A DNA stretch of 64,000 nucleotides from Gongronella butleri (taxonomy: Eukaryota; Mucoromycota; Mucoromycetes; Mucorales; Cunninghamellaceae): NCBI GenBank assembly GCA_025201375.1, contig JAIWZP010000040.1, forward strand, positions 1 to 64,000, written 5' to 3'. Position 1 is the stretch's first letter; each line of letters opens with the position of its first letter. The notes below the pieces were generated by a model. The model did not search any database. It saw nothing but the letters and a program-made list of their open reading frames with translations, and had not been told where the DNA came from. Of the stretch, positions 34,168 through 45,989 are shown piece by piece. The translations under genes were made by a program, and so were the position numbers.

Positions 34168-35029
34168 GAAAAAAAGAGACAAAGAAAAGGGGGGGAAGGG
34201 AGGGGAAAGGAAAAAGAGAAGAAAAGAACGAAAAAAAAAATCAAATTGTCCATCTCAAGAAAGAAAAAAATCAATCCCCGCACGGCATGACCAGCCAATC
34301 AGGACGCGTGGAATTGAGGTGACAGGTCTCCTTGCCCTCTTGCCACATCCAATTTGTTCCCCAAAACGCCAGCATCAATGACATCACGCTAATTCCGAAG
34401 CAACCATTGCCATGACCACATCAACAGCCACCCAATTGAGAAGAAAAAGGGAAGAGTGATTGCAAAATGATTTTTTTGAAATCGGTTTGTTTCCGTGAGT
34501 CGCGGTCGCTACAACGCAGAAATTGGCCGCGATGACGGCGGCGACGATTTCAAAGACGACAGCTGTGCCCCTTGTTCGATATGGTCACGTGGTGGTGTCC
34601 CCGCGGGGCCTTCTGATAAAGCCCTTTTTTGACCCATTTGGAAACTTCAACGCGTTTTGAGTCACGCGCACCAAAAAAAAAAAAAAAAAAAAAAACTGCC
34701 ACTTCCACCGATTTTTCCTCACATCGATCACGGTGATCCGCTTTGAAATGATGGACAATCCAACAATGCTCACGATCAGGCTTCGAGAAACCAAGAGGCA
34801 ACGTGGAATGAGCGCGTAAAAACGCAAAATTGTAAAATCAAAGAAAATTCACCAAAAATCGGGAACAAATCACGGTGCTTGCTTCTGTTTGGCTCATTCG
34901 AACCGCGTCGTCTGTTAACTGCTTGTGTCCAAGTTGTAGGGTAAACGACTCGCTAAGTTAATCGTGAACGCAAAACAGGATTTTTGACTCGGACGAGCTT
35001 GAAAACCTAAATCGAAAACTTGGGTCTCC

Positions 35030-35710
35030 AGATCTGTGCCAAACTTACACACAGAATGAAGCGAACCGAGAAACCACGGAAATGACCAAAACGAGACCGG
35101 GTAAGCTTGCTTGTTGACGAGCAATGCGTGATTTTAAATTTAATTTAAAACGCGAAAACCGCCATCGGAACGCGTCGCGGTGCTGCCCTGACGCATTCAT
35201 CGGTAAGACCTGCTCCACGTGCATGAATTTTACGCGGGTGTGGAGCGGATACCGCCACGTTTGACGCGGTTTTTCACGCGTCGAAAATTGCCTATGATTT
35301 TGAAACCGTGACAAAAATGCCAAAAAATTACTTTTTTCATTGATCATGGATGTCCACGTACGCAGCACACTACGCTCTTTTTGATGATATGTGTTTCACG
35401 CAGATACAGGCGTTTTTCGCTGAGACACCCTTGAGTCGAAAATATAGCCCAAAATGCATTTTACGCCGTAACCAGGCAATGGACCCCTGGCTTTTATTGC
35501 TTTTCCGTCCGTGAATGTGACGAGGCTACCATATGGTTGAATGGCGTGGCAATCTGGGCACCTAAATTTGACCGTTTTCAAATTCACGACTGCACCCCTT
35601 GGAAAATTCACATTTTCGAAAATGGTGATTGCACGCCATCCAGAGATCGCAGAGCGCCAAGAGTGGGCTCGTTTGAAAGAACAAGACAGGAATGAATCAC
35701 CCAATGAGTA
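35030..35710 (-). repeat. Dispersed repeat A, copy 3
   Basis: Minus-strand copy matching 6200-6880 over most of its length. In the element's own sense, both copies keep an open frame with matching peptide pieces (KAIK-G near one end; FKLNLKSRIARQ versus LKLNLKWRIARQ near the other), so the ancestor may have been coding. Confidence 0.65.
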
Positions 35711-36438
35711 GATGCCCTTGCAAATACCACCTTTCTCGAAAAATAGTTATAAAACAATAAAAAACATCCAATCTCGATTTTCTCGGCAACCATCTAGTTG
35801 TTCCCCGTTTTTTATTACATGGCACAGCACACTGACAAAACAGCCTAGATACTTGAAACACATTTGGCACTTGTCAAGGTGAAGCGCATTGGACAATGCA
35901 TGAAAAAAAGTCAAAATACAGACTATAATTCGATTTTCCTGGTATTACATTGATTCGATCTCTCTCTAACTTGGCCACATGTTGATCGTGCCAAGTGACA
36001 AAAGCTTTCATGAGCAATGCCGAGCCAAATGCCAGTTCGCGTCTGCCGGCGCCACGATTTCAATCCGCTTTTTTGCTTTAAGCGTGTCATTTTAGAGCAA
36101 TACTCATTTTACAAGCCCGTTTTCCATCTCATACCATGTATCTGAACGGTGCCGTTCATTTGAGCCGCCTCGCATGGATATTTCGCAGCTGGAAACGGAA
36201 CACTTGCATTTTACAGCCCTTCAGCAAAAAATTAGCTCTTGAGCCTGTTCTGCATCTTCAACAGTCAATCAATTCCTACGCTATACTAGGCAAAAAGGAC
36301 ATTACTTTGTGGTTTGAATAGTGACTAATCACGTCAATCTAGCAGAACAAAAAAAAAAAAAGAAAGAAAAAAGCTATGTCCTTTTTGTTCAACTTGCTCT
36401 ACCTGAAAAAAATAGAAGGACAAAAAGCAAAAAAAAAT

Positions 36439-36511
36439 GTCACCGCCCGGGCTCGATCCGGGGACCTTACGCGTGTGAGGCGTACGTGATAACCAACTAC
36501 ACCACGGTGAC
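36439..36511 (-). tRNA. tRNA-Val (anticodon CAC)
   Basis: A 73-base cloverleaf on the minus strand. The acceptor stem GTCACCG pairs with CGGTGAC (7 bp). The D arm is TGGTGTAGTTGGTTATCACG. The anticodon stem TACGC/GCGTA encloses the loop CTCACAC, giving anticodon CAC for GTG codons. The T stem CCCGG/CCGGG encloses ATCGAGC, whose first base is A rather than the usual T. No intron is present and CCA is not encoded, as expected in eukaryotes. The body is close to known eukaryotic tRNA-Val(CAC). A T-rich run lies downstream on the minus strand (complement of the A run at about 36430), as expected for a Pol III terminator. Confidence 0.95.
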
Positions 36512-37536
36512 TTGCTTGTCACTTGAACCAATTTGTTCATCTTGGCGCTTCTTGAACATTTTTCGGCCGCCGAATTGCCGAGCATTTTTCCGGCTAACTG
36601 AGGCATTTCGATTGGATGAATTGAATCACCGACGACATTGCTTCTTGCCGCCCAATATTGAAATGGCTATTCTGTTGCAAATACGATGTGTACGATAAAA
36701 CAACTGTTTTTTTTTTATTGTGATAACATTATTTGGTCTACACCAGTGTTTTCCTGTGATTTTCTGATCAATGCGTGTGCTTTTACGTATGTTGTTTTGA
36801 CCGACTTTGCTGACTAGTATCGAGAAAATAGGAAAAACAAATTGCAATCACGTCTCTTGATGATGAATCAAGGATTCTTGTCCTCCATCTGCTTTTGGTT
36901 ACAGCGTCAAGAGTTGTACAGTAGAGCGCATCTCAAGTGGTATTCAGGTCTCAATGGCTGGTGGAGTGGATGAAAAATTGATTTTGAAACGACACGCCTG
37001 CAGGCTCGTACTTGCCTTTTTAGGCAGGTGGAGACCCCCCTTTCCCTTACTTTCCGGATGTTTTTGACGCGTCAAATCCATACACAGTTATCTTTGAATG
37101 GCACCAAACGATCAATCATGGGTTTGGGCGATTTCTACAAAAAAAAAAAAGATTGTTTAATTTCAATTGAATCAGTCCTTGCCTTGCAACACGAAGAGAT
37201 TCGTCAAATACTGTAAATATGATTGCGTACTGTACTGCTGGACAAAATGCAAGAATGCGTACGGGGAAACACAAAATGACTTCAGTAGAGTTTCATCAAC
37301 AAACGACAAAATTGCACTACACAAGTCCCCCGAAACGATCGAACGCGATCAAAAGTAATCAAAAACAAACAAAAAACGCCAGTGTGACTCCTTGGTTTAC
37401 GTTTCACAAGCGCATGCGACACCTTTTGTTTCCATGCGCGACGTGTCGATTACAAAAGGTTCTCGGAATGATCAAAACGAATAGAAAAGACCAAAAATAT
37501 TAGTCAGACTAGCAACCAAGCGCGCCAGAAATTGCA

Positions 37537-37842
37537 AATTAAAACCTCACAAAAGCATTCACCAGAAATGCGAGATGTATCGAGAAAACGCGAAGGCTAT
37601 GTTTTTTTTTTTGCCGAGTTAAGTGCCAAAATTATGCAATTTTGACGAGATGCGTCATCTCTCGACGACGAAATGTGTCAGATATTCCAAATTAAAACTA
37701 CACAAAACAATCGCGACACTGTAGATGCGACATGTGCCGAAGAAACACGAAGACAATGCGGTTTTTTGTTGAGCAGGTGCCAAATTTACGCAATTTTGAC
37801 GAGACGCGTCATTTCTCAACGACGAAACGTGTCAGTGATTCC
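37537..37842 (+). repeat. Two-unit 153-base tandem repeat
   Basis: Unit 1 (about 37537-37689) and unit 2 (about 37690-37842) share AAATTAAAAC, TGTGCCGA/TGTATCGA, AACGCGAAG/AACACGAAG, GCAATTTTGACGAGA and CGTCAT-TCTC-ACGACGAAA. They differ by roughly one base in five. Confidence 0.7.
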
Positions 37843-38201
37843 GCCACTGCAGTATGAAAATTAACCCTGATCCGATCGGCGCACCACCAAGCAAGAACCC
37901 ATTGGTAGCGAAAAATCGAGTTCATACGCACTTTTTTTTCGTACTACGTAGGCTGATTTTCAAGGAATGGCGAGGCCGGCACGCCACCAAGCAAGGATCT
38001 AGACGTTGAACACCACCCCACGCCTTGCTCGCACTTTATTTTTATTGTCAATCAAGATGCGGCTATAAGCAGGCGCATAGTTTTTTTTTCTTTCTGTATT
38101 TTTTGGCCAATGCATTTTTTTTATTGGGACAAACTGGTATGCGGATCAAAGAAAGAAACGAGGGGAGGATGAGCGGACAATGGGGTGGAACATGGGAGTG
38201 T

Positions 38202-40155
38202 TCATCGCTCGACGTCCATGGGCTCATTTTCTTGGTCGTCGTTTGCGGCGGCGACGCTGAGCTCGTAATAGGCATTTGGGTGCTCAATGGTGTCGATGCG
38301 CTCGTTTGCGTTTGATGGATGCGTGTATTCATAGTACTTTGTGCATGCCAGTTGATAGTGTGAGCCGCCAACGAGATCCATGATGTCGCGGACCTGATTT
38401 GGCAGCAGCTTATCCTTGTAGAGTCTGGCCTCGAGATTGCCCGACGAGAAATGGCGGAAGGGGCAGCCGTGGTAGTCGCCCGTGGATGGCGCCTGGCCCT
38501 TGATGATCTTGTTGCAGCTGTATGCCTCGTAGCTGACACGGCGGCCCTCGAGACCGTAATTGTGCCGAATATTGTACGCGTAGCCCTTTTGGAACTGTTC
38601 ATCCGTCATTTTGGAGAATGCCATGCGCCAGTATAGCAACGCCTGGTCGACGGAAAGGCCAATGGCTTTAAGGAAAAGGCCGAATTGCATGCGGCCAAAG
38701 TGTCGCAGGTGATTATCGCGGTTTAGCGCGTCGTGCAGAGATCGCATACACAATGGCGCGTGTCGCTCCACGACCTAGACACGACCAAAAAAAATAAAAA
38801 AATAAAAAGAGTTGAGTCATCCCCAATTGCTTTCAAAAACGCGTGTTTTCTTACGCCGTCCACATTGGCCGCCGAAAGTTCGCCATCAACCTCAGTGGAG
38901 CCGCCATAAATCTTGCCCGAGTATTGCTTTTCGACGTTCAGCAGGATGGGCTTGAGACGATCGTCTTCCTCCAATCGCGGCAGAGCCTTGGATGTGATCT
39001 AAAATACAAAAAAGACGCGTCAACACAATGCCATTGTTCCTTTTTGACGTATCCATGGCTTATGAGACGCGTCTAAACGAGCACGTCGCCAGTTTTTTTT
39101 GTGTTGCACACGTACATCGAGCATCTTGTTTAAGCGTGACGTGAATTCATCCATGACCAAGCTTGTTTGGTGAGACATGGGGACATAGGCCTTGCCCATG
39201 CTCAGATGCACGCCGCGCCGACGCACCAGATCCGGCACCTTCTCAAAGGGTACCTGATTATCAAAAAAAAAAAAAAAAGTGAGCCACACACAAAAGAAAG
39301 CGCGTCAACGGGGGCAAAATGCGCTCCAATTGGTTCTCGCACACAAGTTTTTTTTTTTTTTTTTTTACCTCGAAAAAGGTCTCGCTGTTGACGTATGCCT
39401 CGACATTGATCTTGATACCGGACGGCGCGCAGCTCATTAGAAATGGCAGCAGCTCTTGCTTCTTTTCGGTGTCAACCTGGCAAAAACAAGAATAAAACGT
39501 CAACTTTTGATCTCAATTTGGCCCTCGACTCCCTTCAATTCCTCTCGGCGGTTCTCCACGGCTCTCCAATGATTTTCCAATGGATGCTCAACGGCAATAC
39601 TTACCACACTCCAGCCCATTTTGGCCGTGTCCAGGAAGATTTTCTTGTCTTCTGTCATTTCTTGCTCGAATCTAAAGCGGAACAGGGCTGTTTCTTGGCG
39701 CAGGAACCATTCGCGTGATTCGTCGCTCCGGCAATAGGCGAGGCGCAGAACAAAGTGGCTGATATGATCCTTTCTTCGCTCTTTGTACAGGTCCACTTTG
39801 GCTGCATTCGAATGCATTGGCATATACTTGTCCAACGCGGCCTGGACGTCTTTTTTGAACTGATCCTCGGCCAGGTTGCGCAGCTTGGCCGTCTCAATGG
39901 CTTTGAGCACTAGAAAACGCGCATAAATGGTCAGTTTTTATCATTATTGCCGGTTTTTTCTATTCTTTTACCCTGTAGACGGTCGAGCGCGTAAAGCTCA
40001 AACTCCTCGATGGTGATCTCGTCGCCAGGGGGCTGCTCGTACAAGTTGAGGCGGGTGGGGTATGAAGCATCGAGCGCCGAGTCGCGGTCGACGGCAATAC
40101 GGCGGTTTGCAACAGCGGCAAAGCGGTTGACGCCGGTCTTTCTTGACTTGAACAT
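38202..40155 (-). CDS. PRI2: DNA primase large subunit
   Basis: Regulatory subunit of the primase heterodimer in DNA polymerase alpha-primase, which makes RNA primers in the nucleus. Six exons (40155-39972, 39909-39605, 39476-39369, 39253-39116, 38998-38855, 38774-38202) give 483 residues, close to yeast Pri2. The N-terminal helical domain contains YPTRLNLYEQPP and DHISHFVLRLAYCRSDE. The C-terminal domain carries the four cysteines of the 4Fe-4S cluster at about residues 302 (APLCMRSL), 380 (YSCNKIIKG), 397 (HGCPFRHF) and 437 (LACTKYYEY). The acidic tail ends in MDVER. All introns are GT-AG, and three of them contain ACGCGT words. Identity is firm. Confidence 0.96.
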
Positions 40156-40307
40156 ATTATGAAAAAGACTGTAAAGAAGAACGAGACAAAGGGAGGCGCA
40201 GAAAAGAAAGAGAGAAAAAAAACACAGCAGACGCGGAGACGCGCCCTTTTTTTTTATTTTCGATTTGAATTTGACACCCAGCCAATCAACGCTCCCAATT
40301 GGGTCAA

Positions 40308-40923
40308 CTAGTAAGTGAGCTTTTTGACCTGGACGAGTGTGCTCTTCATCTGCTCGAATTCGGTCTCGCTTTGTGCATATTTGAGTTTAAAATCGATAAG
40401 TGTGGCCTCGACATCGGCAAGTTGATCTTGGAGGAGGGCGTGGCGCTGGACCAGCGCGGTATTTTCCTGCGCGACGGCGTCGAATTCGTGCTGCCGTCGC
40501 TGGAACAGCTCATTGCGGCGCGAGTCCATTGTCTGCTTTAAAGTGGCCAGTTCGCGTTTGAGCGCGTGGTTCGCTTCACTTGCGCGTGCCATGGCCATCT
40601 TGCTCTCAATCACTTCCTTGGCAAGGGTGCCATGGTCCGTCTCCAACTGCTGATGCGCACGCTCCAGGTGCCTGACACGCTGGGTCAATTCGTGATTCTG
40701 CTGTCGCCAGTGGTCCTCCTTGCTCTGGAACTTGGCCTCCTTGGCGGCTTTGCGCCGGTGTTGCTTGGCAAGCTTCTCAAGCTCCTTTGGCGCCAATTCG
40801 AACGCAAACGCGTCCTGCACAAGCGATGCCGCGTCATCCTATAAGAAAAAGTTAGCAAAAAAAAAAAAAAACGCGTCTCTCGCTTCAAAAACGGCGTCGC
40901 ACGCTGCGCCACCATTACATATC

Positions 40924-40957
<34 letters not shown>

Positions 40958-42375
40958 ATGTACCTGGTAAGGCTCAAAGATTTCTGTCGATAAAAACGCA
41001 AGCAATGGCTCAAATTCGAGGCTGAGAATCGTCGTTTGGCTCTTTTTCAAAAGTGCGAGCGCGACATTGAGCAAGATGGCGCTGCCTTCGATAAAGACCA
41101 TGTCAAGGACATGGAAGACGAGTGACAGAGGACAGCGGTAGGCAAACAGGGTCAGAAACCAGGAAGTTGCATAGGACGCTTGCGCGACGCCCTGTGCTTC
41201 CATGTGTCGATGCACCTCGGGCAGATGTTTGTGTAGCAATTGGTCCAATTGGTATAGCCTTTCGTGCAGTCGCTCCATCTTGGGTGTAAAGTGGCCTCGA
41301 AGACCATAGTCGTGCATTAGGTGGATCAGCAAGCAAAACGATGCCTCGTCCGGCATCTAATAATAAAAATGAGATCAGTTTTGCATTTTTCGCCTGCCTC
41401 TCGTTTTTTTTTCTTGCTTTTTACGTGTAGCAAAAGACATCCCACAATAAAAAGGAGACCCTGACAATAGCCAAGTTCCGGATCAAAGAGACTGTAAGCC
41501 TTGATCACGTTAAAAAGCAATTCTTGGCCGTCGCCGTCACGCTGGCGGAAAAATGTGTGTGCAGGAAAGGTGCGCGCGAGATCGCGGCGGATCATCTTCT
41601 CATGTGGGCTCGTGCGCTCGAGCAATTCGCGGTAAATGGCGTCGTAATGGTCGTGTTTCAGCTGCGATTTTGAAAAAAGAAGCCATAGCGTCCCACGCAG
41701 CGACGGCGGCATGTCGACGCAGATCTTTTGCCGGCACGCGGCGTCCTGCCGCACAGTGTCAAAGTCGCCAATCACGCGAGACCAGAATTCTATTGCAAAA
41801 ATGACAGAAAAATCGCGAAAAAATCAGATTTTCTGATCAAAAATGAGTGTTTTGTGGGATGTACCCCAATCATATGCATCCGGATCGAGACTATGCCTGA
41901 GCTCTTCCAATGCCTGTTGCTGTTCGTCGGCGTCGTCCTTTTTTTCTGGCTCATCTTGGGTGGTATCTTGATTTTGCGGCTGTTTGGCCTCATGCGATGC
42001 AAAGCTAGGCGCACGCTGGCGCATACGATAAAAATCCGACGGTCTGAATGTCGTGGCAATCATGGGCTGCTGCTGGTCAAAGGTCATGGCGCGCGGACGG
42101 CCCAATGGCTCAAAGGAAGAGTCGTTGGACGACGCTGTGGACGGCGGTGGCGACGGCGATAATGTCGACATCGATGGATTGGTATAGGCGCGCTTCTGGC
42201 GTGGACCCTCTTGAACAGTGTCGACGACGGTGTCGTTGTCGTCCATGCTAGAGCCTGGAAATTTGCCGTTTGTCGTTGTGGGCGTCGTCATAGCTGTTTC
42301 CACGTCGTCGTCCATATCGTCGCCGCTAGACCGGCGACTACTGGTGCTTGTGCTACTCGTTGTGCTGACGTCCAT
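40308..42375 (-). CDS. TBC-domain Rab GTPase-activating protein (GYP5/EVI5-like)
   Basis: GAP for Rab GTPases in vesicle traffic. Four exons (42375-41865, 41789-41425, 41356-40964, 40838-40308) give 599 residues. A Ser/Thr/Pro/Gln-rich N-terminal region of about 165 residues precedes the TBC domain (about 172-425). Both catalytic fingers are intact: the arginine finger in MIRRDLARTFP and the glutamine finger in LGYCQGLLFIVG. PPSLRGTLWLLFSKSQ and SWFLTLFAYRCPL are further TBC blocks. The C-terminus (about 430-599) is a long coiled coil, as in yeast Gyp5/Gyl1 and animal EVI5. The acceptor of the last intron is preceded by long T runs. The target Rab cannot be told. Confidence 0.93.
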
Positions 42376-42818
42376 AGAAAAAAAAGAGGTGTGAATAAAA
42401 GAAAAAAAAGGAAAAAAAGGGCAACAAAAAAAGAATAAAAAAAGGGCAAAGGAGGTATGAGTGGCAACGACGACAACAAAAACAAATAAAAAACAAAAGG
42501 AGTGCGAGACTGGTGAAAGAGATTGAGCAATGAAAAAGGGGGGAAAAGGAGGTCTTTTTTTTTTTTTTTTTTTTCTCATCAGATTCTTGGAGGAGCTTGA
42601 ATTCCCATCCATTTGCATGAATCCAGCCCAAAAAAGTGGCCCATTGCAAACAAGGAGGCCCAGGTTTAATCAAATTTGAGCTTTAATTGCAACCATCACA
42701 CCCGATGCTCGTCTCTTCCCCCCCCGTCCCATTCTCCTGGCCCTCGCGTCCCCCCTGGTCGCTCCGTGAAAGTGCCAATTTTCCTTGGCAACACTGGTTT
42801 TTTTTTAATTTTTGATTT
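42376..42818. other. Intergenic spacer
   Basis: Between the TBC gene start and the ATG15 stop. It holds A-rich runs that form a C/T-rich leader for the TBC gene on the minus strand, and a T run at 42556-42574. No gene is seen. Confidence 0.45.
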
Positions 42819-44483
42819 CTACAGGCTTGCGGATGACGATGACATTGTTGCTGTTGTCGTGGGCTCGCCAGTAGGCATGGGACCGTCGCGCTCGTCGTAA
42901 TAGGTCCATTGTGCGCAGTCTGAACAGTGTTCTTGCTTCAAACACTCGGGTAAAAGGGGGAATTCGTCAGTTTTGTTGAGGATGTTGTCGATGACGTCCT
43001 TTATGCGGTGCGATCGCGAGTCGACGCGCCAGCCCTTGTCATTGACCGTGTCCCAGATGCATACTTTGCCGGCATGGCAAGTGGATTCCATGGCAAAGCC
43101 GCCGTACCAGCAAATGCTCGCCGGTCCATTGCAAATGCCCATGAAAATCGGGTCGGCCGTGTGCCCAAAATGCCACAATGGCAAGTCGTCCATCCGTGGC
43201 AAGTGCAGCCGTCGCGACGCGAGCCGGTCGGACGGAGATTCAAATGCCACCGTCGGCACGCCGTACGTTTGGCCTACAAGGCTCGCAAGCGCGCCTCCAA
43301 GCGAGTGGCCCACCAGCCAAATTGTCGAATTGGGGTATTTCTCCGCCACGTCAAGATAAATGGCCTGCGCGTATAAAAAAAATGAGCTGCATTTATACGT
43401 AATGACTCGATGATTCGCGCAAATGCCACCCCCATCCACTCAATGACCCGCCTCCTAATCTAGCCCCCCTCCATGGTCTTTCCGTGGGCCTCTCAGCTTA
43501 CCATGGCATTGTCATAATAGAGCTCCGTATTCTTGATGCTCTTTTCAAGACAATGGGATTCGCAATAATAGGTGTTGCCTTGATAACAGTCGCATACGGG
43601 CGTCCATGCACGACTGATGCGTGCGCAGCAACAGGAGAAAAGCATGTTATCCTAAAAGAAAAAAAAAAGACGCAAACAAGTCAGTGATCCGTTGTTTCTC
43701 TCCTTTTTTTTTTCCAAAAGAACTTGCATTGAGCTTGTCTTTCTCGCCAGTGGGGCCACCTGTCCATACACCCGCGCTAGTGCCCTTGAAGCTGATCACA
43801 AGCAGGGAATCATCATGATTGGCAAACACGTGGCCACGTATTCCGTCTGATTCCCATCCAAAAGAGGTATTCTACATATGAAAATTTGAAAAAAAAGATA
43901 AGCAAACAAGGCCCCATGAAAGCGAAAAAAGGAAAGAGCCACTTGCCAATTGCCAAGGTGTGCCAAGATCGTACCAATCCGTGGTATTATCGACGTCGGA
44001 ATACGCATTGTTCATCATGATGGCCAGCGCAAGCACCGTGTCGTGATTACCGATGTCTGGCACAAGGTCAAATGCAGACTCCATCCATAGATCGTGCCCG
44101 TACACGGCCAATGGCTCCCATCGGATGCGCCGCGCCTCGTACGATGCCACTGAAAAGGGAGCACTTTCAAAAAGTCGCTGCTTGGCAAGGGCCGAGGGTC
44201 GCCGAAACGACGCAAGCGTCGCGTCCAGCGTGTGCACCTCGGGAGCAAGTGCTGGGTGGATATCTTTGCGCCGAAACAGACCAGGGTGCGCGCTCTGGCT
44301 CGTGGCGTGATGGTATACGGTCTTGAGAGATAAGGAAAAAGGCAAAGACGGCGCTCCAGCTGGCGAAACAGCCCCAAAAGGCTGCTGCGCGCGCTGGTGT
44401 TGGAAGGGCGGAGGCCGCGCGCCCACTGGGCTATAAACAACAAGCAAAAAACATGATACAACAAAACAAAAGAGCTGGAGCAT
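42819..44483 (-). CDS. ATG15: Putative vacuolar lipase ATG15
   Basis: Phospholipase that breaks down autophagic and multivesicular bodies inside the vacuole. Four exons (44483-43947, 43871-43728, 43651-43502, 43364-42819) give 458 residues. An N-terminal signal-anchor (MLQLFCFVVSCFLLVVYSPV) fits delivery through the secretory/MVB route. The class 3 lipase domain has DWYDLG, SFGWESDGIRGHVFA, ISFKGTSAGVWTGGPT, FSCCCARIS and the nucleophile elbow WLVGHSLGGALASL (Ser298), with a candidate Asp in HTADPIFMG and a candidate His in VDSRSHRIKD. Introns 1 and 2 both use a GC donor (TTG|gcaagt and AAT|gcaagt); the nearby GT alternatives give stops, and the GC joins rebuild conserved family sequence. Identity is firm. 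Confidence 0.95.
43652..43727 (-). other. GC-AG intron 2 of ATG15
   Basis: Donor AAT|gcaagt, acceptor tttttag, phase 0. It joins EKDKLN to DNMLFSCCC. The GT alternative creates TAA across the junction. Confidence 0.85.
43872..43946 (-). other. GC-AG intron 1 of ATG15
   Basis: Donor TTG|gcaagt, acceptor atgtag, phase 0. It joins PWQL to NTSFGW, the conserved ATG15 sequence. Using the GT four bases downstream leads to a stop. Confidence 0.85.
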
Positions 44484-44696
44484 ATGTTGTGTCAGGAAAA
44501 AAAAGAAAAAAGAAAAAAAAAGTGAGTAATTCGTATTCTCGGCCCTTTTTCAAGGCAAAAAAGGGCACAAGTGGTCAAGGTCACCTGATCTAGCGGGCTT
44601 CGGGCTGATTTCAAAGCCCGACAAAGCAAATGGCAAAGGCTTATTTTCTCGTTTCTTTCTTTTTTGTGTTCTTTTTGACTTTTTTTTTTTATTGCT
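44484..44696. other. Divergent promoter, ATG15/EFG1
   Basis: Short shared upstream region. A poly(T) run ending at 44690 lies just before the EFG1 ATG. Confidence 0.5.
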
Positions 44697-45559
44697 ATGA
44701 AACCGGTCGACCGCAAGAAGCAACAGAGGAAGCCTCAGGAGGCTAAACCTCTAGAGAAAAGCACAGGAAAGTTGAAGAAGAAGATCAGAGACACAGAGCG
44801 CATGCTCAGCAAGGTAAACATAAAATTTTTGCAAAAAAAAGCGTTTGGATCGTTGACTCCTTGGCCCCGATCGCTTAGGACACGCTTTCTGGCCCGATAC
44901 GCACCAACATGGAGCGCCAGCTGATTCATTTCAAGTATTTGTACGGCGAATGCGTCATTGATGAGCGCGAAAGAGCCATGCAAAAGCAATATCATGGCAT
45001 CAAGCACATTGGTAAGGGGCAAACTTGTGCAACTCCCCACGTTTGACCATCCAATTGACACCTCCTCCCCATTTGTCACGTCATTTGTAGAACGCACAAA
45101 GCTTAATCGCAAAATGACACAGGTGCGCCGCGAAATCAGCGAAGCCGAGGACGATGCGACGCGCAACAAGGCGAAACAGAAGCTCAAAGAGCTGGGCTTG
45201 GATTTGATCTACATTGACGTGAGTTTTCCGACAGAATTGGGCAAGAAAAAACGACATCAATGGGCTCAATGTGGCCCAATTTTTTTGATCTGATTTAGAA
45301 TTTCCCAAAGACGCTGCCATATGCATCGCTTTACGGCGCTTCCGAGGACGAGAAGCGTGCCAAAAAGAAGGACGGATTGCGCGACGAGATCAGACGCGCG
45401 CACGAGAGCAATACCTTGGACGATCTGCAACAAAAATACCGCAAACTCTGGCGCAAGCGCTTAATCAAGGAAAAGACTATTGAAGATGCCCACCCCATCG
45501 AGCAACAAGACGACGCCGCGGCGCCCACAGCCTCATTGAAGGACGAGTTTTTCGAATGA
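44697..45559 (+). CDS. EFG1: rRNA-processing protein EFG1
   Basis: Nucleolar factor for 18S rRNA maturation in the small-subunit processome. Four exons (44697-44813, 44879-45011, 45091-45218, 45299-45559) give 212 residues. It is highly basic and helical. The N-terminus MKPVDRKKQQRKPQEAK leads into the family core: KLKKKIRDTERMLSK, IRTNMERQLIHFKYLYGEC, AMQKQYHGIKHIERTKLNRK and KELGLDLIYIDNFPKTLPYA. It ends with a coiled coil and an acidic tail. All introns are GT-AG. It is divergent from ATG15 with 213 bases between the starts. Confidence 0.88.
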
Positions 45560-45989
45560 ACCTAGTTTCAACCTTCTTTTCCTTCTCTTCTTTCTGTTCT
45601 CTTCATAATCAGCATATTAAACCTCTCCATTTGCATCCTCTTTATGCCTCTGTTGTTTGTCAGGTCATCATTCATTGCATTGATTTATGGTCTCGGTGGA
45701 TTTGTCATGCAAAAACGTGTCACGTCCCTGAAAAACGCGGGATCATGCAAAGGGACGCCATTAATAATATGTCGGATCAACTTTTTTCATCCCGTGTTCT
45801 TGCTGTCGGCAAATCAAAAGACGCTGAGGTGACACAATGCAAAAAGTGACAGCGCTTTCGTCCACCAAATTATTCAGCAGCCGTTCGGCGTGTATAAAAA
45901 GGCCATTTTCTTCGCTTCTTTCTGATTCTTTTTTTTTTTTTTTCGCAACACAAAATCAACCTTTGATCCTCTCTCTCTATCAATTCATC
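45560..45989. other. Intergenic, promoter of OYE gene
   Basis: EFG1 3' UTR and the upstream region of the next gene. The TATA element at 45893 is followed by a T run and a C/T-rich leader. Nothing else is seen. Confidence 0.5.
45893..45900 (+). promoter_or_regulatory. TATA box of OYE gene
   Basis: TATAAAAA about 97 bases upstream of the ATG, followed by a pyrimidine-rich leader. Confidence 0.5.

Larger units (their letters stand above)
34168..38201. other. Gene-poor stretch with repeats and one tRNA
   Basis: About 4 kb. Contains repeat A copy 3, a tRNA-Val gene and a two-unit 153-base tandem repeat. The open frames are short and unsupported. The 34168-34340 part is the DUG3 promoter with a C/T-rich leader on the minus strand. 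Confidence 0.55.

Noticed and set aside
37537..37842. CRISPR-like array
   Set aside because: Only two diverged units with no constant short repeats and variable spacers, in a nuclear fungal context.
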